The position numbers and the translations under genes are program-made. Shown in pieces: positions 33,078 through 41,738 of a DNA stretch of 64,000 nucleotides (position 1 is the stretch's first letter; the number at the start of each line of letters is the position of its first letter). The notes under the pieces were generated by a model that saw nothing but the letters and a program-made list of their open reading frames with translations, was not told the origin of the DNA and made no database searches. Source of the stretch: Rugosimonospora acidiphila (GTDB lineage: Bacteria; Actinomycetota; Actinomycetes; Mycobacteriales; Micromonosporaceae); NCBI RefSeq assembly GCF_039543385.1, contig NZ_BAABJQ010000011.1, positions 186,001-250,000 of the forward strand, given 5' to 3'.

Positions 33078-34225
33078 CGCGACCGCTCCGGGGCGGAGCG
33101 GCCCGAGGCGGTGCGCCGGCCGCGCCGGGCCGCCGCCGTCGCCCCGGCCGAACGGGAGGCCCCCGTCGCGCCGGCCGAACGGGAGGCTGCCGCCGCTCCG
33201 GCCGAACGGGAGGCTGCCGCCGCTCCGGGCATGCGGGTCGCGGCACCGCTCAACAGGTCGAGCACCGCCGACTCGGCCGCCGGGCCGGTCCGGCGGCTCC
33301 GCGACGGTTCGATGGTGGTTCCCCGGTGGAACAGGTCCACCACGCGCGGGTCGACGTACGACGCGCGGAGCACGGCCGGGGTGTTGCCCAGCTCCGCGGA
33401 CACCTCCCGCATCACCCGGGCCACCGTCCGGCGCGCCCCGGTCGGCGAGGAGGGCAGCCCGAGCCGGGCCAGGGCGGACGCGGCCAGCACCGTCGCGTGC
33501 CAGGTACGCAGATCCTTGGCGGTCATCTCGCCGCCGCTGGCGGCGCGCAGGTACTCGTTGACGTCGCCGCTGCGGATCTCGGCCCACCTGCTGCCGCTGC
33601 GGTACGCCAGCAGCCGCTGGTTGCGCTGCCGGTAGCGGCGCAGCGCCCGGATGGTCGCCGAGACCCGGGGGTCGGTGATGGTGATCTCGCGAGGGATCCC
33701 GCCCTTGGCCCGGTACCGGAAGTGCGCGGTGTCCCCGTTGAGGGTGACGTGCCCTGCCTCCAGCGTGGCCACGCCGTACGTGGCGTCCTCACCGTCGGCG
33801 TACTCGTCCCCGCCGACCCGGAACAGGCCGAGGTCGATCAGCCGGGCGGCCAGCGCCAGCGCCCGGCGCCGGGTCAGCTCCCGGTCGGCGAGGTCGGCGC
33901 GGACCCGCCGGCGCAGCCGGGGCAGCCGGGCGGCCACCGCCAGCACCCGATCGAACTTGCGCCGGTCCCGGCGCAGCCGCCAGTGCGGGTGGTACAGGTA
34001 CTGGCGCCGGCCCGCCGCGTCGGTGCCCACCGCCTGGATGTGCCCCGCCGGATCGGGACAGATCCAGACATCGCGCCACGCGGGCGGGATAACCAGGGCA
34101 CGACACCGGTCCAGCTCCGCGGGGTCGGTCAGCGGTCGATCGTGCTGATCGACGTAGCTGAAGCCGGATCCGCGCCGGCGGCGGCGGTAGCCGGGGCCAT
34201 CCGGTGCGCTGCGTCGCAGGCGCAT
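33074..34225 (-). CDS. DNA topoisomerase IB (poxvirus-like)
   Basis: A 383-residue type IB topoisomerase. The substrate-binding and catalytic pieces are GLFRVGGDEYADGEDATYGV (Arg136), YRAKGG (Lys174), KDLRTWHATV (Arg240) and the nucleophile Tyr290 in VLRASYVDP. It relaxes supercoils through a 3'-phosphotyrosine. The C-terminal tail is encoded by 30-base tandem repeats giving SRSAGAAAA-like units and ends in basic residues that may bind DNA. ATG 34225 is chosen for protein length; no ribosome site is visible and the mRNA may be leaderless. It overlaps the MgtC-like start. Confidence 0.9.
   Translation of the reverse strand: MRLRRSAPDGPGYRRRRRGSGFSYVDQHDRPLTDPAELDRCRALVIPPAWRDVWICPDPAGHIQAVGTDAAGRRQYLYHPHWRLRRDRRKFDRVLAVAARLPRLRRRVRADLADRELTRRRALALAARLIDLGLFRVGGDEYADGEDATYGVATLEAGHVTLNGDTAHFRYRAKGGIPREITITDPRVSATIRALRRYRQRNQRLLAYRSGSRWAEIRSGDVNEYLRAASGGEMTAKDLRTWHATVLAASALARLGLPSSPTGARRTVARVMREVSAELGNTPAVLRASYVDPRVVDLFHRGTTIEPSRSRRTGPAAESAVLDLLSGAATRMPGAAAASRSAGAAAASRSAGATGASRSAGATAAARRGRRTASGRSAPERSR
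33150..33235. repeat. 30-bp tandem repeat inside the topoisomerase IB gene
   Basis: Three to four copies of a unit containing GCCGAACGGGAGGC repeat at a spacing of about 30 bases, encoding the Ala/Ser/Arg-rich tail. The reading frame is preserved, so the copy number can vary without inactivating the gene. Confidence 0.75.
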
Positions 34226-34307
34226 GGCGCGAGCAGTACCCGAGGATTTCAGCCTCGAATCATCGGGTACTGGGTACGCGCAGGGCATTCGAGGTGAAGG
34301 AGCGGAC

Positions 34308-35318
34308 GTGTCGCAACGGGTGATCGTGGTGACCGGGGCCAGTGGCGGGGTGGGCCGGGCGGTCGCGCGGCTTTTTGCCGGGCGGGGCGACAAGGTGGCG
34401 CTGCTCGCCCGCGGCGCCGACGGACTGGACGGGGCCGCCGAGGACGTGATGGAGGCCGGCGGCACCCCGCTGGCCATCGAGGTCGACGTGGCCGACTACG
34501 ACGCGGTGGACGGGGCGGCCTCGATGATCGAGGAGAAACTGGGCCCGATCGACGTCTGGATCAATGACGCGTTCTCGTCGGTGTTCGCGCCGTTCACCCA
34601 GATCACGCCCGCCGAGTTCCGGCGCATCACCGAGGTCACCTACCTCGGCTACGTGTACGGCACCCGGGCGGCGCTGGACCGCATGCTGCCCCGCGATCAC
34701 GGCACGATCGTGCAGGTCGGCTCCGCCCTGGCCTACCGGGGCATCCCGCTGCAGAGCGCGTACTGCGGCGCCAAGCACGCGATCCAGGGCTTCAACGAGT
34801 CGCTGCGCTGCGAGCTGCTGCACGACAAGAGCGCGGTACGGGTGACCATGGTGCAGCTGCCGGCCGTGAACACCCCGCAGTTCGACTGGGTCAAGTCGCG
34901 GCTGACCAACAAGGCCCAGCCGGTACCGCCGATCTACCAACCGGAGGTCGCCGCCCGGGGCATCGCGTACGCCGCCGACCACCCGCGCCGTCGCGAGTAC
35001 TGGATCGGCGGCTCCACGGCGGGAACGCTGCTGGCCAATGCGGTGGCGCCGGGCATCCTCGACCGGTACCTGGCCCGGACCGGGTACTCCTCGCAGCAGG
35101 ACAAGCCGCGGCGCGAGGACGACCAGCCGGCCAACCTGTGGCACCCGGTCGACGACGAGAACGGCCCGGACTACGGGGCGCACGGCCGGTTCGACGACCG
35201 GTCCACCTCCCGTAGCGTCCAGCTCTGGGCCTCGCAGCACCACGGCCTGATCGCGGCCGGGGTCGCCGGGCTGGCCGCCGCGGCGACCGCCGCCGCTGCC
35301 GGGCTGAAGCGGCGCTGA
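34308..35318 (+). CDS. Short-chain dehydrogenase/reductase with C-terminal membrane anchor
   Basis: A 336-residue SDR. The cofactor motif is TGASGGVG (about 9-16), the structural motif INDAF is at about 83-87, and the active site reads SALAYRG...YCGAKHA, where Tyr and Lys form YxxxK. The C-terminal part adds a ~70-residue polar extension and a last hydrophobic helix (LIAAGVAGLAAAATAAAAG), unlike classic SDRs. GTG 34308 has AAGGAG 6 bases upstream; the frame from 34224 is rejected. The substrate is unknown. It is transcribed divergently from topoisomerase IB. Confidence 0.88.
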   Translation: MSQRVIVVTGASGGVGRAVARLFAGRGDKVALLARGADGLDGAAEDVMEAGGTPLAIEVDVADYDAVDGAASMIEEKLGPIDVWINDAFSSVFAPFTQITPAEFRRITEVTYLGYVYGTRAALDRMLPRDHGTIVQVGSALAYRGIPLQSAYCGAKHAIQGFNESLRCELLHDKSAVRVTMVQLPAVNTPQFDWVKSRLTNKAQPVPPIYQPEVAARGIAYAADHPRRREYWIGGSTAGTLLANAVAPGILDRYLARTGYSSQQDKPRREDDQPANLWHPVDDENGPDYGAHGRFDDRSTSRSVQLWASQHHGLIAAGVAGLAAAATAAAAGLKRR

Positions 35319-35333
35319 TCGGTCGCTGCCCGG

Positions 35334-35807
35334 TCAGACGGTGCTGACCCCTCCGGCGGGCGCCTCCGCGGTGCCGAGCAGTGCGGCCAGCGTCCGGAGG
35401 TCGTCCTCGCCGAGCGGGGCGAGCGGCCCCGGATCCCCGGTCAGGCCGCGCCAGAAGTCGGCCCGTACCCGCTCGCCCTCGGCGGTGAGCGCGAGGCCCT
35501 TGATCCGCCGGTCGGCGGGATCGGCGCGACGCTCGACGATCCCGCGCCGCTGGAGGCGGTCCACCAGGGTGCTCAGGTTCGACGCGTCGTAGTCGAGCCG
35601 GGCGGCCAGGCCGCGCATCGGGACGGACTCGCCCGGCGCCAGCAGCAGCAGGACCTTCACCTGGGCGGTGGACAGGCCCACCGCCGCCGCGTGGGCGGCC
35701 CAGTGCTGGCGCAGGCGGGCGGCGGTGGCCAGCAGGGCGAGGTCCGCCTCGAGCACCAGCCGCAGTCGCTCGTCGCCGGGTTCGGGCAGGTCGTCGGGTA
35801 CGCGCAT
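35334..35807 (-). CDS. MarR-family transcriptional regulator
   Basis: A 157-residue MarR protein: helical dimerisation ends, and a central winged helix with GLSTAQVKVLLLLAPGESVPMRGLAARLDYDASNLSTLVDRLQRRGIVERRADPADRRIKGLALTAEG. The wing contains the conserved D-RR-K-L-T pattern. ATG 35807 is chosen because the upstream frame to 36050 runs into the divergent gene. It faces the F420-type oxidoreductase gene across 73 bases that hold a perfect palindrome, its likely operator. Confidence 0.88.
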   Translation of the reverse strand: MRVPDDLPEPGDERLRLVLEADLALLATAARLRQHWAAHAAAVGLSTAQVKVLLLLAPGESVPMRGLAARLDYDASNLSTLVDRLQRRGIVERRADPADRRIKGLALTAEGERVRADFWRGLTGDPGPLAPLGEDDLRTLAALLGTAEAPAGGVSTV

Positions 35808-35840
35808 AGGCCGATCATCCCAGCCGGCGCGGATCGCTAT

Positions 35841-35861
35841 ATAGTGGTGGTACACCACTAT
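35841..35861. promoter_or_regulatory. Palindromic MarR operator between divergent genes
   Basis: Arms ATAGTGGTG and CACCACTAT are perfectly complementary around a GTA centre. The site lies 34 bases before the regulator start and 19 before the oxidoreductase start, in an AT-rich patch containing TATATA and ATTAAAT, so it can repress both promoters. Confidence 0.75.
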
Positions 35862-35880
35862 TAAATGAGGGAGTCGCGCG

Positions 35881-36327
35881 ATGGGCGACGGCACACTTGC
35901 CAGGTCCGACCGCACCGCTTGGTCCGAGCGCCAGCGGCAGGTGATCGACGAGTTCCGGGCCAACGCCGGCACGGTCGGGGGGCACTTCGCGGGCATGCCG
36001 CTGCTCCTGCTCACCACGACCGGGGCCAGGACCGGCCGGCCGCGTACCACCGCGCTGCGCTACCTGCCCGACGGCGCGCGCTACGTCGTCGTGGCCGCGA
36101 ACGCGGGAGCGCACCGGCACCCGGACTGGTTCCACAACCTGACCGCGCACCCCGCGGTGACGGTCGAGGTGGGCGCCGAGACGTTCGCCGCAACGGCCGT
36201 GCTCACCACCGGCGAGCAGCGTGACGCGCTGATCGAACGGATCGTCGCCGACAGCCCCAACTTCGTGGCCTACCAGGCGGCCACGGCGCGGGAGATCCCC
36301 GTCGTGCTGCTCGACCGGCGCCCCTGA
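35881..36327 (+). CDS. Deazaflavin (F420)-dependent nitroreductase family protein
   Basis: A 148-residue split-barrel protein of the DDN/FDOR-A group. Recognisable segments are LLLLTTTGARTGRPRTTALRYLPDGARYVVVAANAGAHRHPDWFHNLTAHPAVTVEVG, the F420-binding core of the family. These enzymes reduce quinones, nitro compounds or xenobiotics with F420H2. The gene is divergent from a MarR repressor, consistent with induction by a toxic aromatic compound. Confidence 0.85.
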   Translation: MGDGTLARSDRTAWSERQRQVIDEFRANAGTVGGHFAGMPLLLLTTTGARTGRPRTTALRYLPDGARYVVVAANAGAHRHPDWFHNLTAHPAVTVEVGAETFAATAVLTTGEQRDALIERIVADSPNFVAYQAATAREIPVVLLDRRP

Positions 36328-36357
36328 GAACGGGCGGGGTGGGCCGAGCCGGCGGGG

Positions 36358-36783
36358 TCAGACCGCGCCGAGATCGGCCGACAGCCAGCGCTCCGGGCGG
36401 AGGTAGATGACCACCTGCTCGCCGTGCTCGGCCTTGGCCACCTCGACGTAGGGCGCGACCTTCTCCGCCGGCAGGTACCGCGCGCTGATCTCGTGCAGCA
36501 GCGCGTCGGTCGCCGGCACCGTCCGGGTCACCGGCCCCTCCACGCTGACGTACCGCATCGTCGGCGCGAGCCGCTGCACCATCAGCGTGAAGCGGCCGGA
36601 CGCGGCGATGAGCCGGGCCTTGGGCGACGCGGCGCCCGTCATGATCCAGGCCTCGCCGCCCGGCGTGTACTGGAACCAGATCGGCACGCTCAGCGGCCCG
36701 TGGTGATCGCCGGCCGTCACCGACAGCGCGGCGATGTGCGGCTGGGCCAGGAAGCGCTGGCGCTCATCGAGGTTCAGCGGCAT
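36358..36783 (-). CDS. PNPOx/FDOR-B-like split-barrel protein
   Basis: A 141-residue pyridoxamine 5'-phosphate oxidase-like protein: LSVPIWFQYTPGGEAWIMTGAASPKARLIAASGRFTLMVQ is the flavin- or F420-binding barrel, followed by YVSVEGPVTRT. Members reduce diverse substrates using FMN or F420; the gene alone does not tell which. It converges on the F420-type gene and is transcribed divergently from the regulator at 36894. Confidence 0.8.
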   Translation of the reverse strand: MPLNLDERQRFLAQPHIAALSVTAGDHHGPLSVPIWFQYTPGGEAWIMTGAASPKARLIAASGRFTLMVQRLAPTMRYVSVEGPVTRTVPATDALLHEISARYLPAEKVAPYVEVAKAEHGEQVVIYLRPERWLSADLGAV

Positions 36784-36893
36784 CGCCGAAGTCTATGCCT
36801 CGCCGGGGTGACCCGCCCGGGCTCTGGCGCGGCGGGGCCGGCGCGTCCTACGATGCTCTCGTTCCGAGAGTTCTTTCGTGAGGAGAGCTGTCC

Positions 36894-37889
36894 GTGTCAC
36901 CCCATCCGACGCAGCGGATCGACGAGCTGGCGCACCAGCGCGTCCGGCTGGGAGTGCTGGCCCTGCTGAGTCGGTGCGACCGGATCAGCTTCACCGACCT
37001 GCGCGACACGCTGGGCCAGTCCGACGGCGGGCTCGGCCGCCACCTTCGGGTGCTGGAGGAAGCGGGGTATGTGCTGGTGGAGAAGACCTTTGAGCAGCGG
37101 CGCCCACGCACCTGGGCCTCGCTGACCGGCGCCGGGCGCGCCGCCGTCGACGCCGAGCGCGCCGTGGTGGCGGTGCTGGCCGCCGCGCTGGGCCCCGATC
37201 CGGCCGGCGGCGGGGCCGCCTCGGTCGCCGCCGGGAGCGCGGGCTTCGTCGCGCCGCTTCTCAAGCCGTCCGCCGCGCCGCCGCGGGCCGGCCGGTGCGC
37301 GGAGCTGATCCTGCGGAACACCTACGCCGGCTACTCGGTCGAGGCCGAGGGGCCGATGGGCGACGGGTTCCGGGTGCCCGAGGGCTTCGGGCCCTGGCCG
37401 GGCTACGAGGCGCAGCGGATGGCGTTTCTGAGCCACCACCTGCGCGACGGTTACGTGCGCCGGTGGCGGGACCCGGACGGGATCGGGCGGGCCGCCGTAC
37501 TGCTGGTCGAGCTGGGCGACCCGTTGGGCCCGCGCGCAATACTGTCCACATTGGACGAATCCACGGCGCACGTGCCCGGCCTCCTCAAGGCCCGCGCGTA
37601 CCGGTTCGACGCGGGCGGCGCGAACGGTGCGGCCTCGGCAGTGGTGTGGCTGGCGCAGCGGCCGTTCGTGGCCTGCGTCTGGGTCTCCGAGGCCGCGCAC
37701 CTGGTGGAGAACCGGGCCGCGGTGCTGGCCCGGGACCAGTTCCGCGTGCTGGCACCCGAGGAACCGATCGCCCTCCGGCTGGCCGGCGACGCCACTGTAT
37801 CGGCGGAGGACTCGGCGCCGCCGCACGACGCCGTGGTACCGCGGGCGGATGCCACCCCGGTCGCGCTCGGGATCGACAGTCCGTCATGA
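36894..37889 (+). CDS. Winged-helix regulator with unknown C-terminal domain
   Basis: A 331-residue protein. Residues 8-85 form a helix-turn-helix of the ArsR/PadR-like kind (LGVLALLSRCDRISFTDLRDTLGQSDGGLGRHLRVLEEAGYVLVEKTF). The remaining ~220 residues (FRVPEGFGPWPGYEAQRMAFLSHHL onward) form a domain I cannot name. GTG 36894 follows GGAGAG. The stop overlaps the start of the first ABC gene (ATGA), so the protein is made together with the transporter pair and probably regulates it or senses its substrate. Confidence 0.75.
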   Translation: MSPHPTQRIDELAHQRVRLGVLALLSRCDRISFTDLRDTLGQSDGGLGRHLRVLEEAGYVLVEKTFEQRRPRTWASLTGAGRAAVDAERAVVAVLAAALGPDPAGGGAASVAAGSAGFVAPLLKPSAAPPRAGRCAELILRNTYAGYSVEAEGPMGDGFRVPEGFGPWPGYEAQRMAFLSHHLRDGYVRRWRDPDGIGRAAVLLVELGDPLGPRAILSTLDESTAHVPGLLKARAYRFDAGGANGAASAVVWLAQRPFVACVWVSEAAHLVENRAAVLARDQFRVLAPEEPIALRLAGDATVSAEDSAPPHDAVVPRADATPVALGIDSPS

Positions 37890-39886
37890 CGCCGCCGACC
37901 CCGCGCGGCGGGAACCCCGGCACCGGCCGGCCACGGGGCGGGAAGGACCATCCTCGGGGCGATGGCGATGGGGAACGGCCGCGCGGCGCGCGAGGCCACG
38001 CTCGTGGCGTGAGGGACCGGCTGCGCGGGCTGGGGGAGCGGGCGCGCGGCTCGTCGCGGCTGGCCGTGCTGCGGCTGCTGCCCGACGCCGGGCGCGGCTC
38101 GGTCGCCGGGCTGGCCGCCGCCATCGTGATCAGCGGCCTCGCCCCTGCGGCGGCAGTGCTGGTCTCCGGCCGGCTGGCCACCGAGCTGGTGGCCGCCGCG
38201 CGAGGCGGCCTGGGCTCACCGGCGGGCCACCGGGCGGTGCTGGCCGCCGTGGAGCTGGCCGCGCTGTTCCTGGCCGGGCAGCTAGGGTCCCGGCTGTCGG
38301 CCGCCCTCGCGACCTCGCTGGGCGCGCGGGTGGACGGGTCGCTGCAGCGCCGCGCCATCCGCGCGGTCAACGGTCCCTCGGGCGTCGCCCACCTGGACGA
38401 CCCCTCGGTGCGCGACCTGCTGTCCCGGGTGGCCGGGGTCGGCGCCGGCGGCTACACCCCGGGCGGCGCGGTCGCCGGCCTGGCCACCCGCGCCGGCCAG
38501 AGCCTGACCAGCGGGGTCGGCATCGTGGTGGTGGGCTTCTTCCACTGGTGGCTGGCGGTCGCGCTGCTCGCCGTGAACGTGTGGTGGGGCCGTGAGAGCC
38601 GGCGCGGCTACCTGGCGCAGACCCAGGTGGTGGCCCGGCAGACCGCGCTGATGCGCCGGGCGGGATACCTGCGCGACCTGGTGCTGACGCCGGGGCCGGC
38701 CAAGGAGGTCCGGCTGTTCGGGCTCACCGGCTGGCTGGGCGACCGGTTCCGCGCCGAGTGGGACTCCGCGATGGAGAAGGTCTGGGCCGCGCGGCACGGC
38801 CGCCGCCGAGCCTTCGCCGCTGCGCTGGGCGGCGTCGTGGCGGTGAACTTCGCCGCCTACGCGCTGCTGGCCGGCGCGGCGCTCCGGCACGCCATCGGGC
38901 TCGGCGCGCTGGTGGTCTTCCTGCGGGCCGTCACGCTCGCCGCCTCGCTGAACGCCCGGGGCCAGCAGGACTTCCAGATCGAGTACGGCCTGTCCGGGCT
39001 GCCCGCGGTGACGGCGGTGGAGCGCGCGGCCCGGGCAGCGGTGGCGCGCGAAAAGGCGGTGCCTGAGCCGGTCGACGGCGACCGGGCCGGCGAGGGGCCG
39101 CCGGCCGGCGACGGCTTGGAGCTGGTCCTGCGCGGCGTGCGGTTCGGCTACCCCGGCGCCGACCGGCCGGTGCTCGACGGGCTGGACCTGACCGTCCCGG
39201 CGGGCCGGTCGCTGGCGATCGTGGGCGTCAACGGCGCCGGCAAGACCACTCTGATCAAGTTGCTCTGCCGCTTCTACGATCCCGATGCCGGCACGATCAC
39301 CGCCGGTGGGATCGACCTGCGGGCCCTCGATCCGTACCGGTGGCAGCGCGGCATCGCCGCGGTGTTCCAGGACTTCGCCCGCTACGAGCTGCCCGCCCGG
39401 GACAACATCGGGTTTGGGGCGCTCCGCCTGGCCGGGGACGGCGCCGCGATCGAGGACGCCGCCGCGCGCGCCGGGATTCTGGACGCGCTGCGGGCGCTGC
39501 CGCGCGGCTGGGATTCGCCGCTGGCCCGGCATTTCGACGGGGGCGGGGAGCTGTCCGGCGGGCAGTGGCAGCGGGTCGCGCTGGCGCGGGCGCTGCTGGC
39601 CGTCGACGCCGGAGCCCGGCTGCTCATCCTCGACGAGCCCACCGCGAACCTCGACATCCGCGCCGAGGCGGCCTTCTACGACCAGTTCCTCGACATCACC
39701 CGGGCGGTGACCACCATCCTGATCTCCCACCGGTTCGCCACCGTGCGCCGGGCCGACCTGATCTGCGTGCTCGACGGCGGTCAGGTCGCCGAACTCGGTT
39801 CGCACGCCGACCTGCTCGGCCGCGGCGGCCGGTACGCCGAGATGTTCGCCGCCCAGTCCGCCCAGTCCGCCCCGGCCGCATCATGA
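37886..39886 (+). CDS. ABC half-transporter (membrane and ATPase domains), first of a pair
   Basis: A 666-residue fused permease-ATPase. After a basic, Gly/Arg-rich 60-residue extension come about six helices (from AGLAAAIVISGLAPAAAVLV onward) and a nucleotide-binding domain: Walker A GVNGAGKTT, signature LSGGQWQRVALARA, Walker B LLILDEPTANLD and switch His in SHRF. It resembles exporters that work as heterodimers with the next gene. The stop codon overlaps that gene's start by 4 bases. The N-terminal extension may be an overlong start; no internal start has a better site. Confidence 0.85.
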   Translation: MTPPTPRGGNPGTGRPRGGKDHPRGDGDGERPRGARGHARGVRDRLRGLGERARGSSRLAVLRLLPDAGRGSVAGLAAAIVISGLAPAAAVLVSGRLATELVAAARGGLGSPAGHRAVLAAVELAALFLAGQLGSRLSAALATSLGARVDGSLQRRAIRAVNGPSGVAHLDDPSVRDLLSRVAGVGAGGYTPGGAVAGLATRAGQSLTSGVGIVVVGFFHWWLAVALLAVNVWWGRESRRGYLAQTQVVARQTALMRRAGYLRDLVLTPGPAKEVRLFGLTGWLGDRFRAEWDSAMEKVWAARHGRRRAFAAALGGVVAVNFAAYALLAGAALRHAIGLGALVVFLRAVTLAASLNARGQQDFQIEYGLSGLPAVTAVERAARAAVAREKAVPEPVDGDRAGEGPPAGDGLELVLRGVRFGYPGADRPVLDGLDLTVPAGRSLAIVGVNGAGKTTLIKLLCRFYDPDAGTITAGGIDLRALDPYRWQRGIAAVFQDFARYELPARDNIGFGALRLAGDGAAIEDAAARAGILDALRALPRGWDSPLARHFDGGGELSGGQWQRVALARALLAVDAGARLLILDEPTANLDIRAEAAFYDQFLDITRAVTTILISHRFATVRRADLICVLDGGQVAELGSHADLLGRGGRYAEMFAAQSAQSAPAAS

Positions 39887-41688
39887 CCGAGCCGGTCATC
39901 GCGCCCGCGGGCTGGTGGCGGCGGGCACGCACCCTGTTCGGTGTGTGCTTCCGGGCCGCTCCCTGGCACGCCACCGCGCTGTTCGTCTGCCAGCTCGCGG
40001 CCACCGGGGCCACGCTCGCCGCCGCGTACGGCACCAAGCTGATCACCGACGCCGCGCTGCACCACGAGACCGGACGGGCGATAGGGGCCGCCGGATTGAT
40101 GGCCGGTGCGGCCGGGCTCGCCGCGCTGCTCGGGCGCGGGTACCTGCAGCTGACCACCGCGGTCTCCGAACGGGCCGGCCGGTACATCGATGGCCGACTC
40201 ATGCACCTGGCCGGGGCCATCCCGACCATCGAGCACCATGAACGCCGCCAGTACGCCGACCAGCTGACCCTCATCCGGCAGGAGCGCAGCGCGCTGGCCG
40301 GCATGCTCAACGCGGCGGTGCTGAACCTCCGGGTGGTGGCGTCCCTGGCCGGTGCGGTGGCCATCCTCGCCACCCTGGATCCGATCCTGGCCCTGCTGCC
40401 GCTGTTCGGGCTCCCCGCGCTGCTGGCCAACCGGTACTCGGCCGGACTCGCCCAGCGCGCCCGCGAGCGTGGTGCCTCCGACTCCCGGCTGCGTAACCAC
40501 CTCTACCGGGTCGCGTCATCTCCGTCGGCCGGTAAGGAACTGCGCGTCTATGGCCTGATCGACGAGCTGCTGGCCCGGCACCGGGCGATCAGCGAGCGGA
40601 TGGAGCGCGACGGCCGGCGGGCGGCGCTGCGCGGGCTGGCCGCCAGCACCGGGGCCGCCGTGGTGTTCGCCGGCGGGTACGTGGCGGCCGTGCTGCTCGT
40701 GCTCGTGGCCGCGGCACACGGCAGGGCCACCGTGGGAACCCTGGTGCTGACCCTGTCGCTCGCCGCGCTCATCAACGGTCAGCTGGCCTCGGCCGTGCAG
40801 TACGCCAGCTACCTGAACCGGGTGCTGTCCGCGGCCGGGCGGCTGGCCTGGCTCACCGACTACGCGGCCACCGCCACCCCGCCCCCGGGCCAGGCCACGC
40901 CACCGCCGGCCCGGCTGCGCGACGGCATCGACCTGGACGGCGTCACCTTCCGGTACCCGGGCACCGACGCGCTGGTACTCGACGGCGTCAGCGCGCACCT
41001 TCCGGCCGGCTCGGTCGTCGCCCTGGTCGGCGAGAACGGATCGGGCAAGACCACCCTGCTCAAGTTGCTGCTCGGGCTCTACCGGCCGACCGGCGGCGCG
41101 ATCCGGGTCGACGGCGCCGACCTCGCCACCATCGACGCGGCCGGCTGGCAGCGGCGGATCGGGCCGGCGTTCCAGGACTTCGTCCGGTTCGAGTTCACCC
41201 TCGACGAATCCGTCGGCCTCGGCGACCTGCCGCGGGTCGCCGACCCGGAGGCGGTCACCGGGGCGCTGCGCCGGGCCGGCGCGGACGAACTGGCCGACCT
41301 GCCGCCGCGGGGGCTGCGCACCCAGCTCGGTACCGCCTGGGGTGGCGTCGACCTGTCCGGCGGCCAGTGGCAGAAGCTGGCGCTGGGTAGGGCGTTCATG
41401 CGGGACCGGCCGCTGGTCGCGGTCTTCGACGAGCCCACCGCGGCGCTCGACGCGCTCACCGAGCACGCCCTGTTCGACACCATCGCCCGACAGGTCAGGT
41501 CCGCCGGCCCGGCCGACCGGCCCGTCACCCTTCTGGTGTCACACCGGTTCACCACCGCCACCATGGCCGACCTCGTCATCGTCCTGGCGGGTGGCCGGAT
41601 CGTCGAGATCGGTGACCACGACACCCTGGTGCGGGCCGGCGGCCTGTACGCCGAACTGCACGAACTGCAGGCCCGCGCCTACCGGTGA
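39883..41688 (+). CDS. ABC half-transporter, second of a pair
   Basis: A 601-residue permease-ATPase with a six-helix membrane part and an ATPase domain: Walker A GENGSGKTT, signature LSGGQWQKLALGRA, Walker B LVAVFDEPTAALD, switch SHRF. Together with the upstream half-transporter it should form a heterodimeric exporter. Both signature motifs carry a Trp after LSGGQ, a feature shared by the pair. No substrate gene (peptide, antibiotic) is adjacent. A strong terminator follows. Confidence 0.87.
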   Translation: MTEPVIAPAGWWRRARTLFGVCFRAAPWHATALFVCQLAATGATLAAAYGTKLITDAALHHETGRAIGAAGLMAGAAGLAALLGRGYLQLTTAVSERAGRYIDGRLMHLAGAIPTIEHHERRQYADQLTLIRQERSALAGMLNAAVLNLRVVASLAGAVAILATLDPILALLPLFGLPALLANRYSAGLAQRARERGASDSRLRNHLYRVASSPSAGKELRVYGLIDELLARHRAISERMERDGRRAALRGLAASTGAAVVFAGGYVAAVLLVLVAAAHGRATVGTLVLTLSLAALINGQLASAVQYASYLNRVLSAAGRLAWLTDYAATATPPPGQATPPPARLRDGIDLDGVTFRYPGTDALVLDGVSAHLPAGSVVALVGENGSGKTTLLKLLLGLYRPTGGAIRVDGADLATIDAAGWQRRIGPAFQDFVRFEFTLDESVGLGDLPRVADPEAVTGALRRAGADELADLPPRGLRTQLGTAWGGVDLSGGQWQKLALGRAFMRDRPLVAVFDEPTAALDALTEHALFDTIARQVRSAGPADRPVTLLVSHRFTTATMADLVIVLAGGRIVEIGDHDTLVRAGGLYAELHELQARAYR

Positions 41689-41693
41689 CGCGT

Positions 41694-41734
41694 CGGCCCG
41701 GCCGGGCGGGAGAAACCCCGGTCCGGCCGGGCCG
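41694..41734. terminator. Bidirectional hairpin terminator
   Basis: Perfect 12-base arms CGGCCCGGCCGG and CCGGCCGGGCCG sit between the convergent ABC and aldo/keto reductase genes. Confidence 0.8.
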
Positions 41735-41738
41735 CGGT

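Noticed and set aside
33150..33235. CRISPR-like array
   Set aside because: The 30-bp repeats are directly tandem, without spacers, and continue a protein reading frame.
33078..33587. N-terminal extension of the MgtC-like frame
   Set aside because: It overlaps topoisomerase IB codons and encodes only Arg/Gly-rich sequence derived from the tandem repeats.
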